Positions 24,112 through 33,149 of a stretch of 64,000 nt of DNA are shown here, piece by piece. The position numbers and the translations under genes are program-made. The notes under the pieces were generated by a model that saw nothing but the letters and a program-made list of their open reading frames with translations, did not search any database and was not told the origin of the DNA. The DNA is taken from positions 930,001 through 994,000 of the forward strand of contig NZ_CP122537.1 in the NCBI RefSeq assembly GCF_029853695.1. Reading direction: 5' to 3'. Source of the DNA: Jannaschia sp. GRR-S6-38 (lineage in GTDB: Bacteria > Pseudomonadota > Alphaproteobacteria > Rhodobacterales > Rhodobacteraceae). Numbering within the stretch: position 1 is the stretch's first letter; each line of letters starts with the position of its first letter.

Positions 24112-25118
24112 GCGTCCAGTACACCGAGCGCGGCCAGGGCTCCGCCGTCGCCGATTTCCTGTCCGAACATGCGCAGGTCCTGTCCATCGCAGGCTTCTTC
24201 CTGATCTGCGTGGTGTTCTTCTCGGCCATGACCGACGCCTTCCTGACGCCGGTCAACCTGCTCAACATCCTGCGGCAGGCGGCGCCGATCCTCGTCGTCG
24301 CGGTGGCCATGACCTTCGTCATCATCACCGCGGGGATCGACCTGTCGGTGGGCTCGCAGGTCGCGCTGATCAATGCGGTGGCGGCCATCATCCTGTCGAC
24401 CGGCGCGGTCCCCTGGCCGCTGGTCATCGTCGGCATGCTGATGCTGGGCGCGGTGATCGGCCTCGTGCAGGGCTGGTTCGTGGCCTATCAGGGCATCCCG
24501 GCCTTCATCGTGACGCTGGCGGGCCTGTCGATCCTGCGCGGGCTCGCGCTCTACCTCACGCAGGGCTACTCGATCCCGATCCCCGACCTGCCGGGCTTCC
24601 TCGCGCTGGGGCGCGGGCAGATCATGGGCATCCCCGTCCCGGTGATCGTCGCGGTCGGCATCGCCGTGATCGGGACCACGGTCCTGGCGCGCACGGTCTA
24701 TGGCCGCCGCGTCGTGGCCGTGGGGTCGAACACCGAGGCCGCGCGCCGGGCCGGGATGCCCGCCCGCGGAACCGTCGCGTCGGTCTACGTGCTGACCGGG
24801 GTCGCCAGCGCCGTCGCCGGGCTGCTGATCGCCGCGCGGCTGGGCTCGGGGTCGTCCAACGCGGCCGTGGGCTTCGAGCTCCAAGTCATCGCGGCGGTGG
24901 TCCTCGGCGGCACCTCGCTCTTCGGTGGGCGCGGCTCGATCCTCGGGACGCTGCTCGGCGCGATGACCATCGCGGTGATCGGCAACGGGCTGATCCTCAT
25001 GCATATCTCGCCGTTCTTCACCCAGATCGTTACCGGGACGATCATCCTGGTGGCGATCTGGCTCAACACCCGCATCTTCACCGCGAATTTCCGGTTCGGC
25101 GGGCGGAAGAAAGGCTGA
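24108..25118 (+). CDS. Sugar ABC transporter permease (RbsC/FrcC type)
   Basis: A 336-residue inner-membrane permease of the branched-chain/ribose type, with about eight to ten helices. The family motif MTFVIITAGIDLSVGS is present near residue 70, and VVLGGTSLFGGRGSILGTLLGA near residue 265. It overlaps the ATPase by 4 bp and is followed 2 bp later by the BtpA gene. One permease gene probably forms a homodimer with two copies of the single-domain ATPase. Confidence 0.93.
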   Translation: MSVQYTERGQGSAVADFLSEHAQVLSIAGFFLICVVFFSAMTDAFLTPVNLLNILRQAAPILVVAVAMTFVIITAGIDLSVGSQVALINAVAAIILSTGAVPWPLVIVGMLMLGAVIGLVQGWFVAYQGIPAFIVTLAGLSILRGLALYLTQGYSIPIPDLPGFLALGRGQIMGIPVPVIVAVGIAVIGTTVLARTVYGRRVVAVGSNTEAARRAGMPARGTVASVYVLTGVASAVAGLLIAARLGSGSSNAAVGFELQVIAAVVLGGTSLFGGRGSILGTLLGAMTIAVIGNGLILMHISPFFTQIVTGTIILVAIWLNTRIFTANFRFGGRKKG

Positions 25119-25120
25119 TC

Positions 25121-25966
25121 ATGGCGCAGATATCCGACAGGCCGGAAAACGCCATCCAGGAGATCTTCGGCCGCAAGAAGGCCCTGATCAGCATGATCCA
25201 CTGCCCGGCCTTCCCCGGCGCCCCCCGCTACCGCGGCGCGCCGCGCGAGGAGATCCTGTCCTTCTGCCTGCGCGATGCCGAGAGGCTGGTCGCGGGCGGG
25301 ATGCACGGGCTTCTGATCGAGAACCACGGCGACATCCCCTTCTCGAAGCCCGAGGATATCGGCCACGAGACGGCGGCCTTCATGGCCGTGGTGGCCGACC
25401 GGATCGGGCGGGAATTCGACCTGCCGCTGGGCGTCAACGTGCTGGCCAACGCGCCGATCCCGGCCTTCGCGATCGCCGCGGCCGCGGGCGCGTCCTTCAT
25501 CCGCGTCAACCAGTGGGCCAACGCCTATGTCGCCAACGAGGGCTTCATGGAGGGCCGCGCGGCGGAGGCGCTGCGCTACCGCTCCAAGCTGCGGGCGGAG
25601 GGCATTCGCGTCTTCGCCGACAGCCACGTCAAGCACGGCAGCCATGCCATCACCGCCGACCGCAGCGTGACCGAGTTGACGCGCGACCTGGCCTTCTTCG
25701 ACGCCGACGCGGTGATCGCCACGGGCCAGCGCACCGGCGACAGCGCCGCGCTGGACGAGATCGAGACGGTGCGCGACGCGACGCATCTGCCCGTCCTCGT
25801 CGGCTCGGGCGTGACCCCGGACAACGTCGTCCCGATTCTGGAGCGGGTCGACGCGGTGATCGTCGCCTCGTCGCTGAAGGAGGACGGCGTCTGGTGGAAC
25901 CCGGTCGAGGCCCGACGGGTCCGGGCCTTCGTCGACGCCGCGCGCACGGTGCTGGAGGGGGGATGA
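25121..25966 (+). CDS. BtpA/SgcQ family TIM-barrel protein
   Basis: A 281-residue member of the BtpA/SgcQ family. It has the family pattern SMIHCPAFPGAPRY at the N-terminus, LLIENHGDIPF, GVNVLANAP, FIRVNQWANAYVANEG and GSGVTPDNV, as expected of a (beta/alpha)8 barrel. BtpA was named for photosystem I biogenesis in cyanobacteria, while SgcQ sits in an E. coli sugar-PTS operon. The reaction of the sugar-linked members is unknown. Position between a permease and a TenA-like gene, with 2-bp and overlapping junctions, points to a catabolic enzyme for the imported compound. Confidence 0.85.
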   Translation: MAQISDRPENAIQEIFGRKKALISMIHCPAFPGAPRYRGAPREEILSFCLRDAERLVAGGMHGLLIENHGDIPFSKPEDIGHETAAFMAVVADRIGREFDLPLGVNVLANAPIPAFAIAAAAGASFIRVNQWANAYVANEGFMEGRAAEALRYRSKLRAEGIRVFADSHVKHGSHAITADRSVTELTRDLAFFDADAVIATGQRTGDSAALDEIETVRDATHLPVLVGSGVTPDNVVPILERVDAVIVASSLKEDGVWWNPVEARRVRAFVDAARTVLEGG

Positions 25967-26607
25967 CCGCGCTTTCGGACCTGATCCTGGCCGACAATGT
26001 CGAAGGTCTGGACCGGATGCTGGACCATCCCTTCGTGCGGGGCATCGAAGACGGCACGCTGCCGGCCGGCGCCTACCACCGCTACCTCGTCTACGAGGGC
26101 GCCTTCGTCGAGACGGCCATCGCGATCTTCGCCTATGCCACGGCCAAGGCGCCCGACCTGGCCGCGAAGCGCTGGCTCATCGGCGTGCAGGACGCGCTGG
26201 CGCGCGAGCAGATGCCCTATTTCGAGGAGATCTTCGCCGCGCTGGGCGTTGATACCGGGATCTCGATCCCCGACGCCGTCCGCGCCTTCGACGACGGCAT
26301 GCTGCGGATCGCGCGCGACGGCGACTTCGCCGAGATCGTCACCGCCATGTTCGCCGCCGAATGGATGTACTGGACATGGTGCAGCCGCGCCGCATCCCGC
26401 CCAATCGCGGATCCGCATATCCGCCGCTGGGTGGAGCTGCATGCCGGCGCGGATTTCGAAGCGCAGGCGCGCTGGCTGAAAGCGGCGATCGACGATCGCG
26501 CGATACCCGCGGATCGCGCGCGGCTGAGCGCGGTGTTCGGCCATGTCACCGCGCTCGAGATCGCCTTCCACGACGCGCCGCTGGCGCCGGAGACGCAGGA
26601 TGCATAG
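25963..26607 (+). CDS. TenA/haem-oxygenase-fold protein lacking the thiaminase cysteine
   Basis: A 214-residue all-helical TenA-like protein. The frame aligns with TenA (YHRYLVYEGAFVETA, WMYWTW, TALEIAFHDA), but the active-site Cys of classical TenA (in the PCY segment) is Ala or Glu here (AAEWMYW), the substrate-binding Asp is Glu45, and only the late Glu (LEIAF) is retained. So thiamine hydrolysis in the known way is unlikely. TenA-fold relatives include PqqC-like and other enzymes. ATGA overlap with the BtpA stop and 8-bp overlap with the next gene place it in the sugar operon. Confidence 0.8.
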   Translation: MTALSDLILADNVEGLDRMLDHPFVRGIEDGTLPAGAYHRYLVYEGAFVETAIAIFAYATAKAPDLAAKRWLIGVQDALAREQMPYFEEIFAALGVDTGISIPDAVRAFDDGMLRIARDGDFAEIVTAMFAAEWMYWTWCSRAASRPIADPHIRRWVELHAGADFEAQARWLKAAIDDRAIPADRARLSAVFGHVTALEIAFHDAPLAPETQDA

Positions 26608-27667
26608 GACGCCCTCCCCCACCGTGGCGACCGTGACCGGGCCCGTCCCGCGCGCGGATCTGGGCGTCACGCTGATGCACGAGCATATCCTCAACGACTG
26701 CACCTGCTGGTGGCGGGGCCGGGACCCGGAGTTCGCCTCGCCGATCCGCGACCTGCCGGTCAGCGCCGCGATCCTGTCGCGGCTGAAGCACGACCCCTTC
26801 GCCTGCCGCGACAACTGCGCGCTGGACGACGAGGCGATGGCCATCGCCGAGCTCGCGCAATTCGCGGACGAAGGCGGCGCGACGGTGGTCGACCCCACCT
26901 GCCGCGGCATCGGCCGCGCGCCCGAAGCCCTGGTGCGCATCGCGCGGGCGACGGGGCTGAACATCGTGATGGGTTCGGGCTATTACCTGCAATCCTCGCA
27001 CCCGCCGGGGCTCGCCCGGATGCGCGCCGAAGATATCGCGGCGGAGCTGATCGGCGAGCATCGCGATGGGGTCGGGCCCGACCGCGTGCCCATCGGCCTG
27101 ATCGGCGAGATCGGGGTCAGCGCCGACTTCACGCCCGACGAGCGCAAGAGCCTGCGCGGCGCCGCGATGGCGGCGGTCGAGACCGGCCTGCCGCTGATGA
27201 TCCACCTGCCGGGATGGGAGCGGCTGGCCCACGAGGTGCTCGACCTGGTGGCCGCCGAGGGGCAGCCGCTCGACCGGGTGATCCTGTGCCACATGAACCC
27301 GTCCTGGGACGATACCGACTACCAGCGCGCGCTGGCGGACCGGGGCGCGTTTCTCGAATACGACATGATCGGGATGGATTTCTGGTATGACGACCAGCAG
27401 GTCCAATGCCCCTCGGACGCGGATTGCGCCGGCGCCATCGCCGCGCTGGTTCGCGACGGCTACCGCGACCGGCTGCTTTTGTCGCAGGACGTGTTCGTCA
27501 AGATGATGCTGACGCCCTTCGGCGGGAACGGCTACGCCCATGTGCAGCGGCATTTCCTGCCGCGGCTGGAGCGGCTGGGGCTGACCCAAGGCGACCTCGA
27601 TGCGCTGATGGTCGCCAACCCCGCCGCCGCGCTCTGCGCCTACATCACTTCGGAGGTTCCGCGATGA
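26600..27667 (+). CDS. Phosphotriesterase-family metal hydrolase
   Basis: A 355-residue amidohydrolase-fold protein of the phosphotriesterase/PHP family. The metal-binding HxH is LMHEHILND (His27, His29); the bridging residue that is a carboxylated Lys in phosphotriesterase is Glu here (LIGEIGVS), as in some PHP-type members. The remaining ligands are His in LMIHLPG and ILCHMNPS, and Asp in LLSQDVFVK. Natural activities in the family are often lactonase or ester hydrolysis. ATG at 26600 overlaps the TenA-like gene by 8 bp. A lactone or phosphate ester of the imported compound is a reasonable substrate. Confidence 0.85.
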   Translation: MHRTPSPTVATVTGPVPRADLGVTLMHEHILNDCTCWWRGRDPEFASPIRDLPVSAAILSRLKHDPFACRDNCALDDEAMAIAELAQFADEGGATVVDPTCRGIGRAPEALVRIARATGLNIVMGSGYYLQSSHPPGLARMRAEDIAAELIGEHRDGVGPDRVPIGLIGEIGVSADFTPDERKSLRGAAMAAVETGLPLMIHLPGWERLAHEVLDLVAAEGQPLDRVILCHMNPSWDDTDYQRALADRGAFLEYDMIGMDFWYDDQQVQCPSDADCAGAIAALVRDGYRDRLLLSQDVFVKMMLTPFGGNGYAHVQRHFLPRLERLGLTQGDLDALMVANPAAALCAYITSEVPR

Positions 27668-28428
27668 CCAAGCTCCTTCTCGTCGGCGAAAGCTGGGTCA
27701 GCTCGGCCAGCCATTTCAAGGGCTTCGACCAGTTCGGCAGCGTGACCTTCCACACCGGCGCCGACCGGTTCGTGGACGGCATGGGGCGCGCGGGTATCGA
27801 GGTGACCTACATGAAGGCGCACGAGGCCGCCGAGGGGTTCCCCTACCGGCAGGAGGATCTGGACGCCTACGACGTGCTGATGTTGTCGGATATCGGCGCC
27901 AACACGCTTCTGCTGCCGCCTGATGTCTGGCTGCGGGGCGAGCGCGTGCCCAACCGCCTGACAATGATCGAGGCTTGGGTGAAGGGCGGTGGCGGGCTGA
28001 TCATGATCGGCGGATACATGACCTTCCAGGGTATCGACGGACGCGGCCGCTGGCACCGGACGCCGGTCGAGCGGGCCCTGCCCGTGACCTGCCTGCCCCA
28101 TGACGACCGGGTCGAGATCCCCGAGGGCGCCGTCCCCGAGGTGGTGGATGCGCGCCATCCGATCCTCGCGGGCGTGCCGTCGGACTGGCCCTACCTGCTG
28201 GGCGTGAACGAGCTGACGCCGAAAGCCGAGGACACCGATGTGGTGCTGCGCCTGCCCGAGGCGCAGGGCGGCCTGCCGCTTCTGGTGACGGGCGCGCATG
28301 GCGAGGGCCGCACGCTGGCCTGGGCCTCGGACATGAGCGAGCACTGGCTGCCGAAGCCGTTCCTCGACTGGCCGGGCTATGACGCGCTGTTCGGCAACAT
28401 GGTGAAATGGGCGGCCCGCAGCCTCTGA
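27664..28428 (+). CDS. Amidotransferase-like (GATase1-like, PF07090-type) protein without catalytic Cys
   Basis: A 254-residue protein of the class-I glutamine-amidotransferase-like fold (LLVGESWVSSASHFKGFDQFG at the N-terminus, YDVLMLSDIGANTLLL, GGGGLIMIGGYMTFQG). The nucleophile elbow that carries Cys in true glutaminases reads MIGGYMT, so ammonia transfer is not expected; ThuA-like sugar proteins show a comparable loss. ATGA overlap with the phosphotriesterase-like gene makes it the last gene of the tightly coupled run. A role with the imported carbohydrate is inferred from context only. Confidence 0.75.
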   Translation: MTKLLLVGESWVSSASHFKGFDQFGSVTFHTGADRFVDGMGRAGIEVTYMKAHEAAEGFPYRQEDLDAYDVLMLSDIGANTLLLPPDVWLRGERVPNRLTMIEAWVKGGGGLIMIGGYMTFQGIDGRGRWHRTPVERALPVTCLPHDDRVEIPEGAVPEVVDARHPILAGVPSDWPYLLGVNELTPKAEDTDVVLRLPEAQGGLPLLVTGAHGEGRTLAWASDMSEHWLPKPFLDWPGYDALFGNMVKWAARSL

Positions 28429-28536
28429 CGCCCGGCTGGACGCGCGCCGTGCGGTTGACGGGTGCGCCGGGGCGTGCATCGCTTCGGCGGACGGGACCGC
28501 AGCGCGGATCCCCTGAGGCCGGAGGTCCGAGCGGTC

Positions 28537-29538
28537 GTGAAAGTCGCGGTATTCAGCACCAAGCCCTATGATTCCCGCTACCTGCGCGAGGCCAATGGCA
28601 ACGCGCATGAGCTGGCCTTCTTCGAGCCGCGCCTGTCGCTTGAGACGGCGACGCTTGCGCAGGGCTTCGAGGTGGTCTGCGCCTTCGTGAACGACCAGCT
28701 CGGGCCCGACGTGATCGCCGCGCTTTCGGACGCGGGCGTGCGGCTGATCGCGCTGCGCTCGGCGGGATTCAACCATGTCGACCTCGCCGCGGCGGCCGAG
28801 GCGGAGATCGCGGTCGCGCGCGTGCCGGCCTATTCGCCGCATGCGGTGGCCGAGCATTCGGTCGCGCTGATGCTGACGCTGAACCGCAAGATGCACCGCG
28901 CCTATAACCGCGTGCGCGAGGGCAATTTCGCGCTGGACGGGCTTCTGGGCTTCGACCTGCACGGCAAGACCGTCGGCATCGTCGGCACCGGCCAGATCGG
29001 CGCGATCGTCGCCCGCATCCTGCACGGGTTCGGCTGCGACCTGCTGGCCCATGACCCGAACGAAAACGCCGACTGCCTGGCGCTGGGGGTGCGCTACGTC
29101 GCGCTGGACGACCTGTTCGAGCGCAGCGACGTCATCACGCTGCAATGCCCGCTGACGCCGCAGACGCATCACCTGATCGACGCGGGCGCCATCGCGACGA
29201 TGAAACGGGGCGTGATGCTGATCAACACGAGCCGGGGCGCGGTGGTGGACAGCACGGCGCTGATCCGCGGGCTCAAGAGCGGCGTGATCGGCAGCGTCGG
29301 GCTGGACGTCTACGAGGAGGAGGGGGATCTCTTCTTCCAGGACCTGTCGCAGACCTTCATCGAGGACGACGTCTTCGCGCGGCTTCTGACCTTTCCCAAC
29401 GTGGTGATCACCGGACACCAGGCGTTCTTCACGCATGAGGCGATGACGGCTATCGCCGAGACGACGATCGCGAACATCACGGCCTTCGCGCGGGACGGCG
29501 CGCCGGTCCATCCGGTCGCGCGGCCCGCCGGGGACTGA
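28537..29538 (+). CDS. ldhA: D-2-hydroxyacid dehydrogenase, LdhA-like
   Basis: A 333-residue NAD-dependent D-2-hydroxyacid dehydrogenase that closely follows E. coli D-lactate dehydrogenase LdhA from end to end ([36 protein letters not shown]). The Rossmann motif is GIVGTGQIG. The catalytic Arg ([10 protein letters not shown]), Glu ([11 protein letters not shown]) and His (TGHQAF) are all present. The start is GTG at 28537 with GGAGG about 11 nt upstream. It is 108 bp after the ABC/BtpA operon on the same strand, so it may have its own promoter. Reduces pyruvate or a related 2-oxoacid. Confidence 0.88.
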   Translation: MKVAVFSTKPYDSRYLREANGNAHELAFFEPRLSLETATLAQGFEVVCAFVNDQLGPDVIAALSDAGVRLIALRSAGFNHVDLAAAAEAEIAVARVPAYSPHAVAEHSVALMLTLNRKMHRAYNRVREGNFALDGLLGFDLHGKTVGIVGTGQIGAIVARILHGFGCDLLAHDPNENADCLALGVRYVALDDLFERSDVITLQCPLTPQTHHLIDAGAIATMKRGVMLINTSRGAVVDSTALIRGLKSGVIGSVGLDVYEEEGDLFFQDLSQTFIEDDVFARLLTFPNVVITGHQAFFTHEAMTAIAETTIANITAFARDGAPVHPVARPAGD

Positions 29539-29541
29539 CCC

Positions 29542-29557
29542 CGCGGCGGACGCCGCG
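29542..29557. terminator. GC hairpin between convergent operons
   Basis: CGCGGC (29542-29547) and GCCGCG (29552-29557) form a perfect stem around GGAC in the 33-bp gap between the ldhA-like gene and the convergent ABC ATPase gene. There is no T-run, so this is only a weak terminator candidate. Confidence 0.3.
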
Positions 29558-29571
29558 CGGCCCCGGCCCCG

Positions 29572-31077
29572 TCAGGCGGCCCGGTCGGCCCCGATGCCGG
29601 AGATGGCCTGGATCAGCTTGTCCTCGGTCACCTCCTCGGAGGTGAAGGTCTCGACGATGCGGCCCGAATACATCGCGATGATCCGGTCCGAGACGTGCAG
29701 GACCTCGGGCATCTCGGAGGAGATCACGATCACCGCGTAGCCCTGCGCGGCGAGATCGCGGATCAGGTTGTGGATCTCGGATTTTGAGCCGACATCGATG
29801 CCGCGCGTGGGCTCGTCCACGATCAGCACCTCGGGATGCATCGACAGCCATTTGCCGATCACGATCTTCTGCTGGTTGCCGCCCGACAGGTTGCCGACGG
29901 TCTGCTTCCAGCCCGGCGTGCGGATGTCGAGGCGGTCGCGGTACTTGTCGAAGATCTTGGTCTCCTCGCCCTCGGCCACAAAGGGTCCGTGGGCGAGCTC
30001 GCCCACCTGCGGCAGGGTGATGTTCTCGCGGCAGTTCATGCCGAGGATCAGGCCCTGGCCCTTGCGGTCCTCGGGCACGAGGCTGATGCCGTGGGCGATG
30101 GCCTCGGCCGGGGAGTCGATGCGCGTCTCCTGACCGTGGACGTGGATCGTGCCCGCCGACGGCTCGCGCAGGCCGAAGATCGTCTCGGCGATCTCGGTCC
30201 GGCCGGCGCCGACGAGGCCGTAGAAGCCCACCACCTCGCCCTTGCGGACCTGGAAGCTGACATCCTGGAACAGGTGGCCGCAGGACAGGCCCCGCACCTC
30301 CAGCGCGACCTCGCCCAGCGCGTGGTGGCTGGCGTTGCGGCTGAGGTCGAGGGCGCGGCCGATCATCATCTGGGTCACCGCCTCCTCGTCGGTCTCGGAG
30401 GTCAGAACCGTGCCGCGATATTCGCCGTCGCGCAGCACGCTGATGCGGTCGGTGATCCGGAAGATCTCCTCCATCCGGTGGGAGATGTAGATGATGCCCA
30501 CGCCGCCGCGCTTGAGATCCTCGATCACGTCGAAGAGCACGACCTTCTCGGCATCGGTCAGCGAGGCGGTGGGCTCGTCGAAGATGACGGCCTTGGCGTC
30601 ATGGGTCAGGGCGCGCGCGATCTCGACCATCTGCTGGTTGGCGATCGACAGCGAACCGACCCGGGTCCGGGCGTCGAAGCTGACGTTCAGCTTCTTCAGG
30701 ATCGCGTCGGTGCGGTCGAAGAGGGTCGTCCAATCGACCATGCCGAAGCGCTTGCGGGGCAGTTCGCCGAGATAGATGTTCTCGGCCACCGTCAGCTCGG
30801 TGGCGAGCGAAAGCTCCTGATGGATGAAGATGATGCCCTTCTCCTTGGCCTCGAGCGGGGTGGCCATCACGGCCTCCTTCTCGCCGATCAGGATGCGGCC
30901 GCCATCGGGCTGGTAGATGCCGCCCAGCACCTTCATCAGCGTGGACTTGCCCGCGCCGTTCTCGCCCATCAGGGCGTGCACCTCACCGGGCATCACCTCG
31001 AAGCTGACGCCGTCCAGCGCCTTCACGCCCGGGAAGGTCTTGGTGATGTTCTCGAGTCTCAGCGCCGGGGTGGTCAT
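29572..31077 (-). CDS. Sugar ABC transporter ATP-binding protein, two-domain (RbsA/XylG/MglA type)
   Basis: A 501-residue double ATPase. The first domain has Walker A GENGAGKST, a degenerate signature (LSIANQQ) and Walker B VIFDEPTASL. The second has the usual imperfect Walker A replaced by GLVGAGRTE, a full signature (LSGGNQQK) and Walker B LIVDEPTRGID. This layout is typical of ribose/xylose/galactose importers. ATG at 31077 overlaps the permease stop by 4 bp (ATGA). It is the last gene of the leftward transport operon. Confidence 0.94.
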   Translation of the reverse strand: MTTPALRLENITKTFPGVKALDGVSFEVMPGEVHALMGENGAGKSTLMKVLGGIYQPDGGRILIGEKEAVMATPLEAKEKGIIFIHQELSLATELTVAENIYLGELPRKRFGMVDWTTLFDRTDAILKKLNVSFDARTRVGSLSIANQQMVEIARALTHDAKAVIFDEPTASLTDAEKVVLFDVIEDLKRGGVGIIYISHRMEEIFRITDRISVLRDGEYRGTVLTSETDEEAVTQMMIGRALDLSRNASHHALGEVALEVRGLSCGHLFQDVSFQVRKGEVVGFYGLVGAGRTEIAETIFGLREPSAGTIHVHGQETRIDSPAEAIAHGISLVPEDRKGQGLILGMNCRENITLPQVGELAHGPFVAEGEETKIFDKYRDRLDIRTPGWKQTVGNLSGGNQQKIVIGKWLSMHPEVLIVDEPTRGIDVGSKSEIHNLIRDLAAQGYAVIVISSEMPEVLHVSDRIIAMYSGRIVETFTSEEVTEDKLIQAISGIGADRAA

Positions 31078-32075
31078 GTGCGAAGCGCCTCCTTGCCGCG
31101 GATGTTGAGCTGCCGGTCGAGGAACAGGACCGCGATCAGGATCAGGCCGATCACCAGGTTCACCGTCTCGGTGTCGGCACCGATATAGCCCAGCCCCTTG
31201 CGCAGAAGCTGAATCGCGATGACCCCGCCCAGCGTCGAGATGATCGAGCCCGAGCCGCCCGTGAGCTTGGTGCCGCCGAGGACGACCGCGGTGATGATCC
31301 AAAGCTCGTAGAGCTGGCCGTCATTTGGGTTCACCGAGCCCGATTCCGAGTAGAACACCACTGCGGAGAGCGCGGCGAGAAAGCCGATGATCATGAAGTT
31401 GATCATCATATGCGGCCCGACGCGGATGCCCGCGTTCACCGCCGCCTCGCGGTTGTCGCCGATGGCATAGGCGTTCCGGCCGTGGACGGTGCGCTTCATG
31501 ATGAACCAGGCGATGGCGGTCACCGCCAGAAGGAACCAGGTCGCGGTGTGCAGGCCCAGGAACTGCGCCTCGGCGAAATCCACGAGCGTCCAGTTGAGAT
31601 GCGAGGTCGGCTGTTCGCCGTTCATCATGAAGACCAGGCCGCGATAGCCCAGCAGCGCGCCCAGCGTGACGATGAAGCTGTCGACGCCGGTCTTCCAGAC
31701 GATGAAGCCATTGAGCGCGCCCAGCGCCAGGCCCGTCAGCAGCGCCGCCGCCCAGGCGACCGGGATGACCCAGTCGCCCAGGCCCTCGAGCCCCGGCGCG
31801 CCCATCACCATCAGCAGGATGATCGCCGAGAGCGCGAATGTCGCGCCGACGCTGAGGTCGATATTGCCGTTGATCATGACGATGGTCATGCCCATCGCGA
31901 TGATCCCGATCGGCGCCGATTGCTTGAGCAGCAGCAGCATGTTGCCGGGATCGAGGAAGGCTGTGTCCGAGATCGCGAGGAACTGTCCCGCGACCGAGAA
32001 GAACACCAGCTCGAGGACGACGAAGGCCCAGATCGCGCCGCTTCGCAGGAAGGTGGAGAGAGCTCCGGATTTCAT
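31074..32075 (-). CDS. Sugar ABC transporter permease (second of pair)
   Basis: A 333-residue permease with about nine to ten helices, carrying MGMTIVMINGNIDLSVGATFALS, VVLGGTKLTGGSGSIISTLGG and GRNAYAIGDNREAA, as in RbsC-type proteins. It partners the other permease (32092-33123) with which it shares the fold but little close identity, so the importer is a permease heterodimer. It overlaps the ATPase by 4 bp and starts 16 bp after the first permease gene. Confidence 0.93.
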   Translation of the reverse strand: MKSGALSTFLRSGAIWAFVVLELVFFSVAGQFLAISDTAFLDPGNMLLLLKQSAPIGIIAMGMTIVMINGNIDLSVGATFALSAIILLMVMGAPGLEGLGDWVIPVAWAAALLTGLALGALNGFIVWKTGVDSFIVTLGALLGYRGLVFMMNGEQPTSHLNWTLVDFAEAQFLGLHTATWFLLAVTAIAWFIMKRTVHGRNAYAIGDNREAAVNAGIRVGPHMMINFMIIGFLAALSAVVFYSESGSVNPNDGQLYELWIITAVVLGGTKLTGGSGSIISTLGGVIAIQLLRKGLGYIGADTETVNLVIGLILIAVLFLDRQLNIRGKEALRT

Positions 32076-32091
32076 GGCAGGCGTCCTTTCC

Positions 32092-33123
32092 TCAGGCGAT
32101 GGGCGAGAGCAGTCGGCCGCGCTTGGCCGCGATGTCGAGCCAGACCGCCAGGATGATGATGATCCAGGTCACGACGAACTGGGCGTAGAATTGCAGCCCC
32201 ATCAGCAGCAGGCCGTTCTGGATGAAGCCGAGGATCAGCACGCCGATGACCGTCTTGAAGACCGTGCCCGACCCGCCCAGGAGCGAGGCGCCGCCGAGGA
32301 TGATCGCGGCCAGGACCTCGAGCTCGAGCCCCTGCCCCACCGTGTTCTGACTTCCGAGCGAGCGCGAGGCCTGCAACAGGCCCGCCGTGGCCACGCAGAA
32401 GGCCGAGATCAGGTAGCACTGGAAGACCGTCCGCGCCCGCCGGATCCCCGAGAAGGTCGCCGCCGTGCCGTTGCCGCCGACGGCATAGACCTTGCGGCCG
32501 AAGGGCGTCTTGGCCAGCACGAGGCCGAGGACGATGGCGAGCAGCCCGAAGATCAGGATCGGGACCGGCACGCCCATCAGGCTGCCCTGCCCGAAGACGC
32601 TGAACCAGGTGCCGGACTTGTCGGCGATGTCCATGTTCTGGCCGCCCGAATAGGTCAGGGTCAGGCCGTGGATCGCGCTGAGCATGCCGAGCGTCACGAT
32701 CAGCGAGTTGAGCCGCAGATAGCCCACGAGGAAGCCGATGAAGGCCCCGAGGCAGAGCGTCATCGCGAACATGGCGGGGATGCCCAGCACCGGGCCGATC
32801 CGGTCGTGCATGTCGAGCACGACGATGGTCGAGAAGCTCATCATCGAGCCGACGGAGAGGTCGAGATGGCCCGAGATGACCACGAAGGTCACGCCCAGCG
32901 CCATCACGCCGAGGATGGCGGAGGAGCGGACCACGCCCATGACGTTGTCGATGCCGATGAAGCGCGGCTCGGCCAGCGTGAAGCCGACCATGAAGACCAC
33001 GAAGGCCACCAGGATCCCGTTGCGGGCGAGGAACTGCGCCAGCGCGGTCCGGTCAAAGCCGGACGCGGCGCCCTCGTTCGCGCCGGCGGTCTTGGCAACG
33101 CGGGCTTTCGGCGTGTCGGTCAT
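32092..33123 (-). CDS. Sugar ABC transporter permease (first of pair)
   Basis: A 343-residue permease of the ribose type: cytoplasmic N-terminus, then about nine helices with LGVTFVVISGHLDLSVGSMMSFS and AAIILGGASLLGGSGTVFKTVIG. The ATG at 33123 (MTDTPKARVAK) follows GGGGAGACCTCC at workable spacing; the longer upstream frame overlaps the SDR gene and is discarded. It follows the SDR by 26 bp and is the third gene of the operon led by the binding protein. Confidence 0.92.
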   Translation of the reverse strand: MTDTPKARVAKTAGANEGAASGFDRTALAQFLARNGILVAFVVFMVGFTLAEPRFIGIDNVMGVVRSSAILGVMALGVTFVVISGHLDLSVGSMMSFSTIVVLDMHDRIGPVLGIPAMFAMTLCLGAFIGFLVGYLRLNSLIVTLGMLSAIHGLTLTYSGGQNMDIADKSGTWFSVFGQGSLMGVPVPILIFGLLAIVLGLVLAKTPFGRKVYAVGGNGTAATFSGIRRARTVFQCYLISAFCVATAGLLQASRSLGSQNTVGQGLELEVLAAIILGGASLLGGSGTVFKTVIGVLILGFIQNGLLLMGLQFYAQFVVTWIIIILAVWLDIAAKRGRLLSPIA

Positions 33124-33149
33124 GGAGGTCTCCCCTCTCTTCCGGTCCG

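Noticed and set aside
25963..26607. Thiaminase II (TenA) with a TPP riboswitch
   Set aside because: The catalytic Cys is missing, and I find no TPP-riboswitch-like leader or other thiamine gene in the operon.
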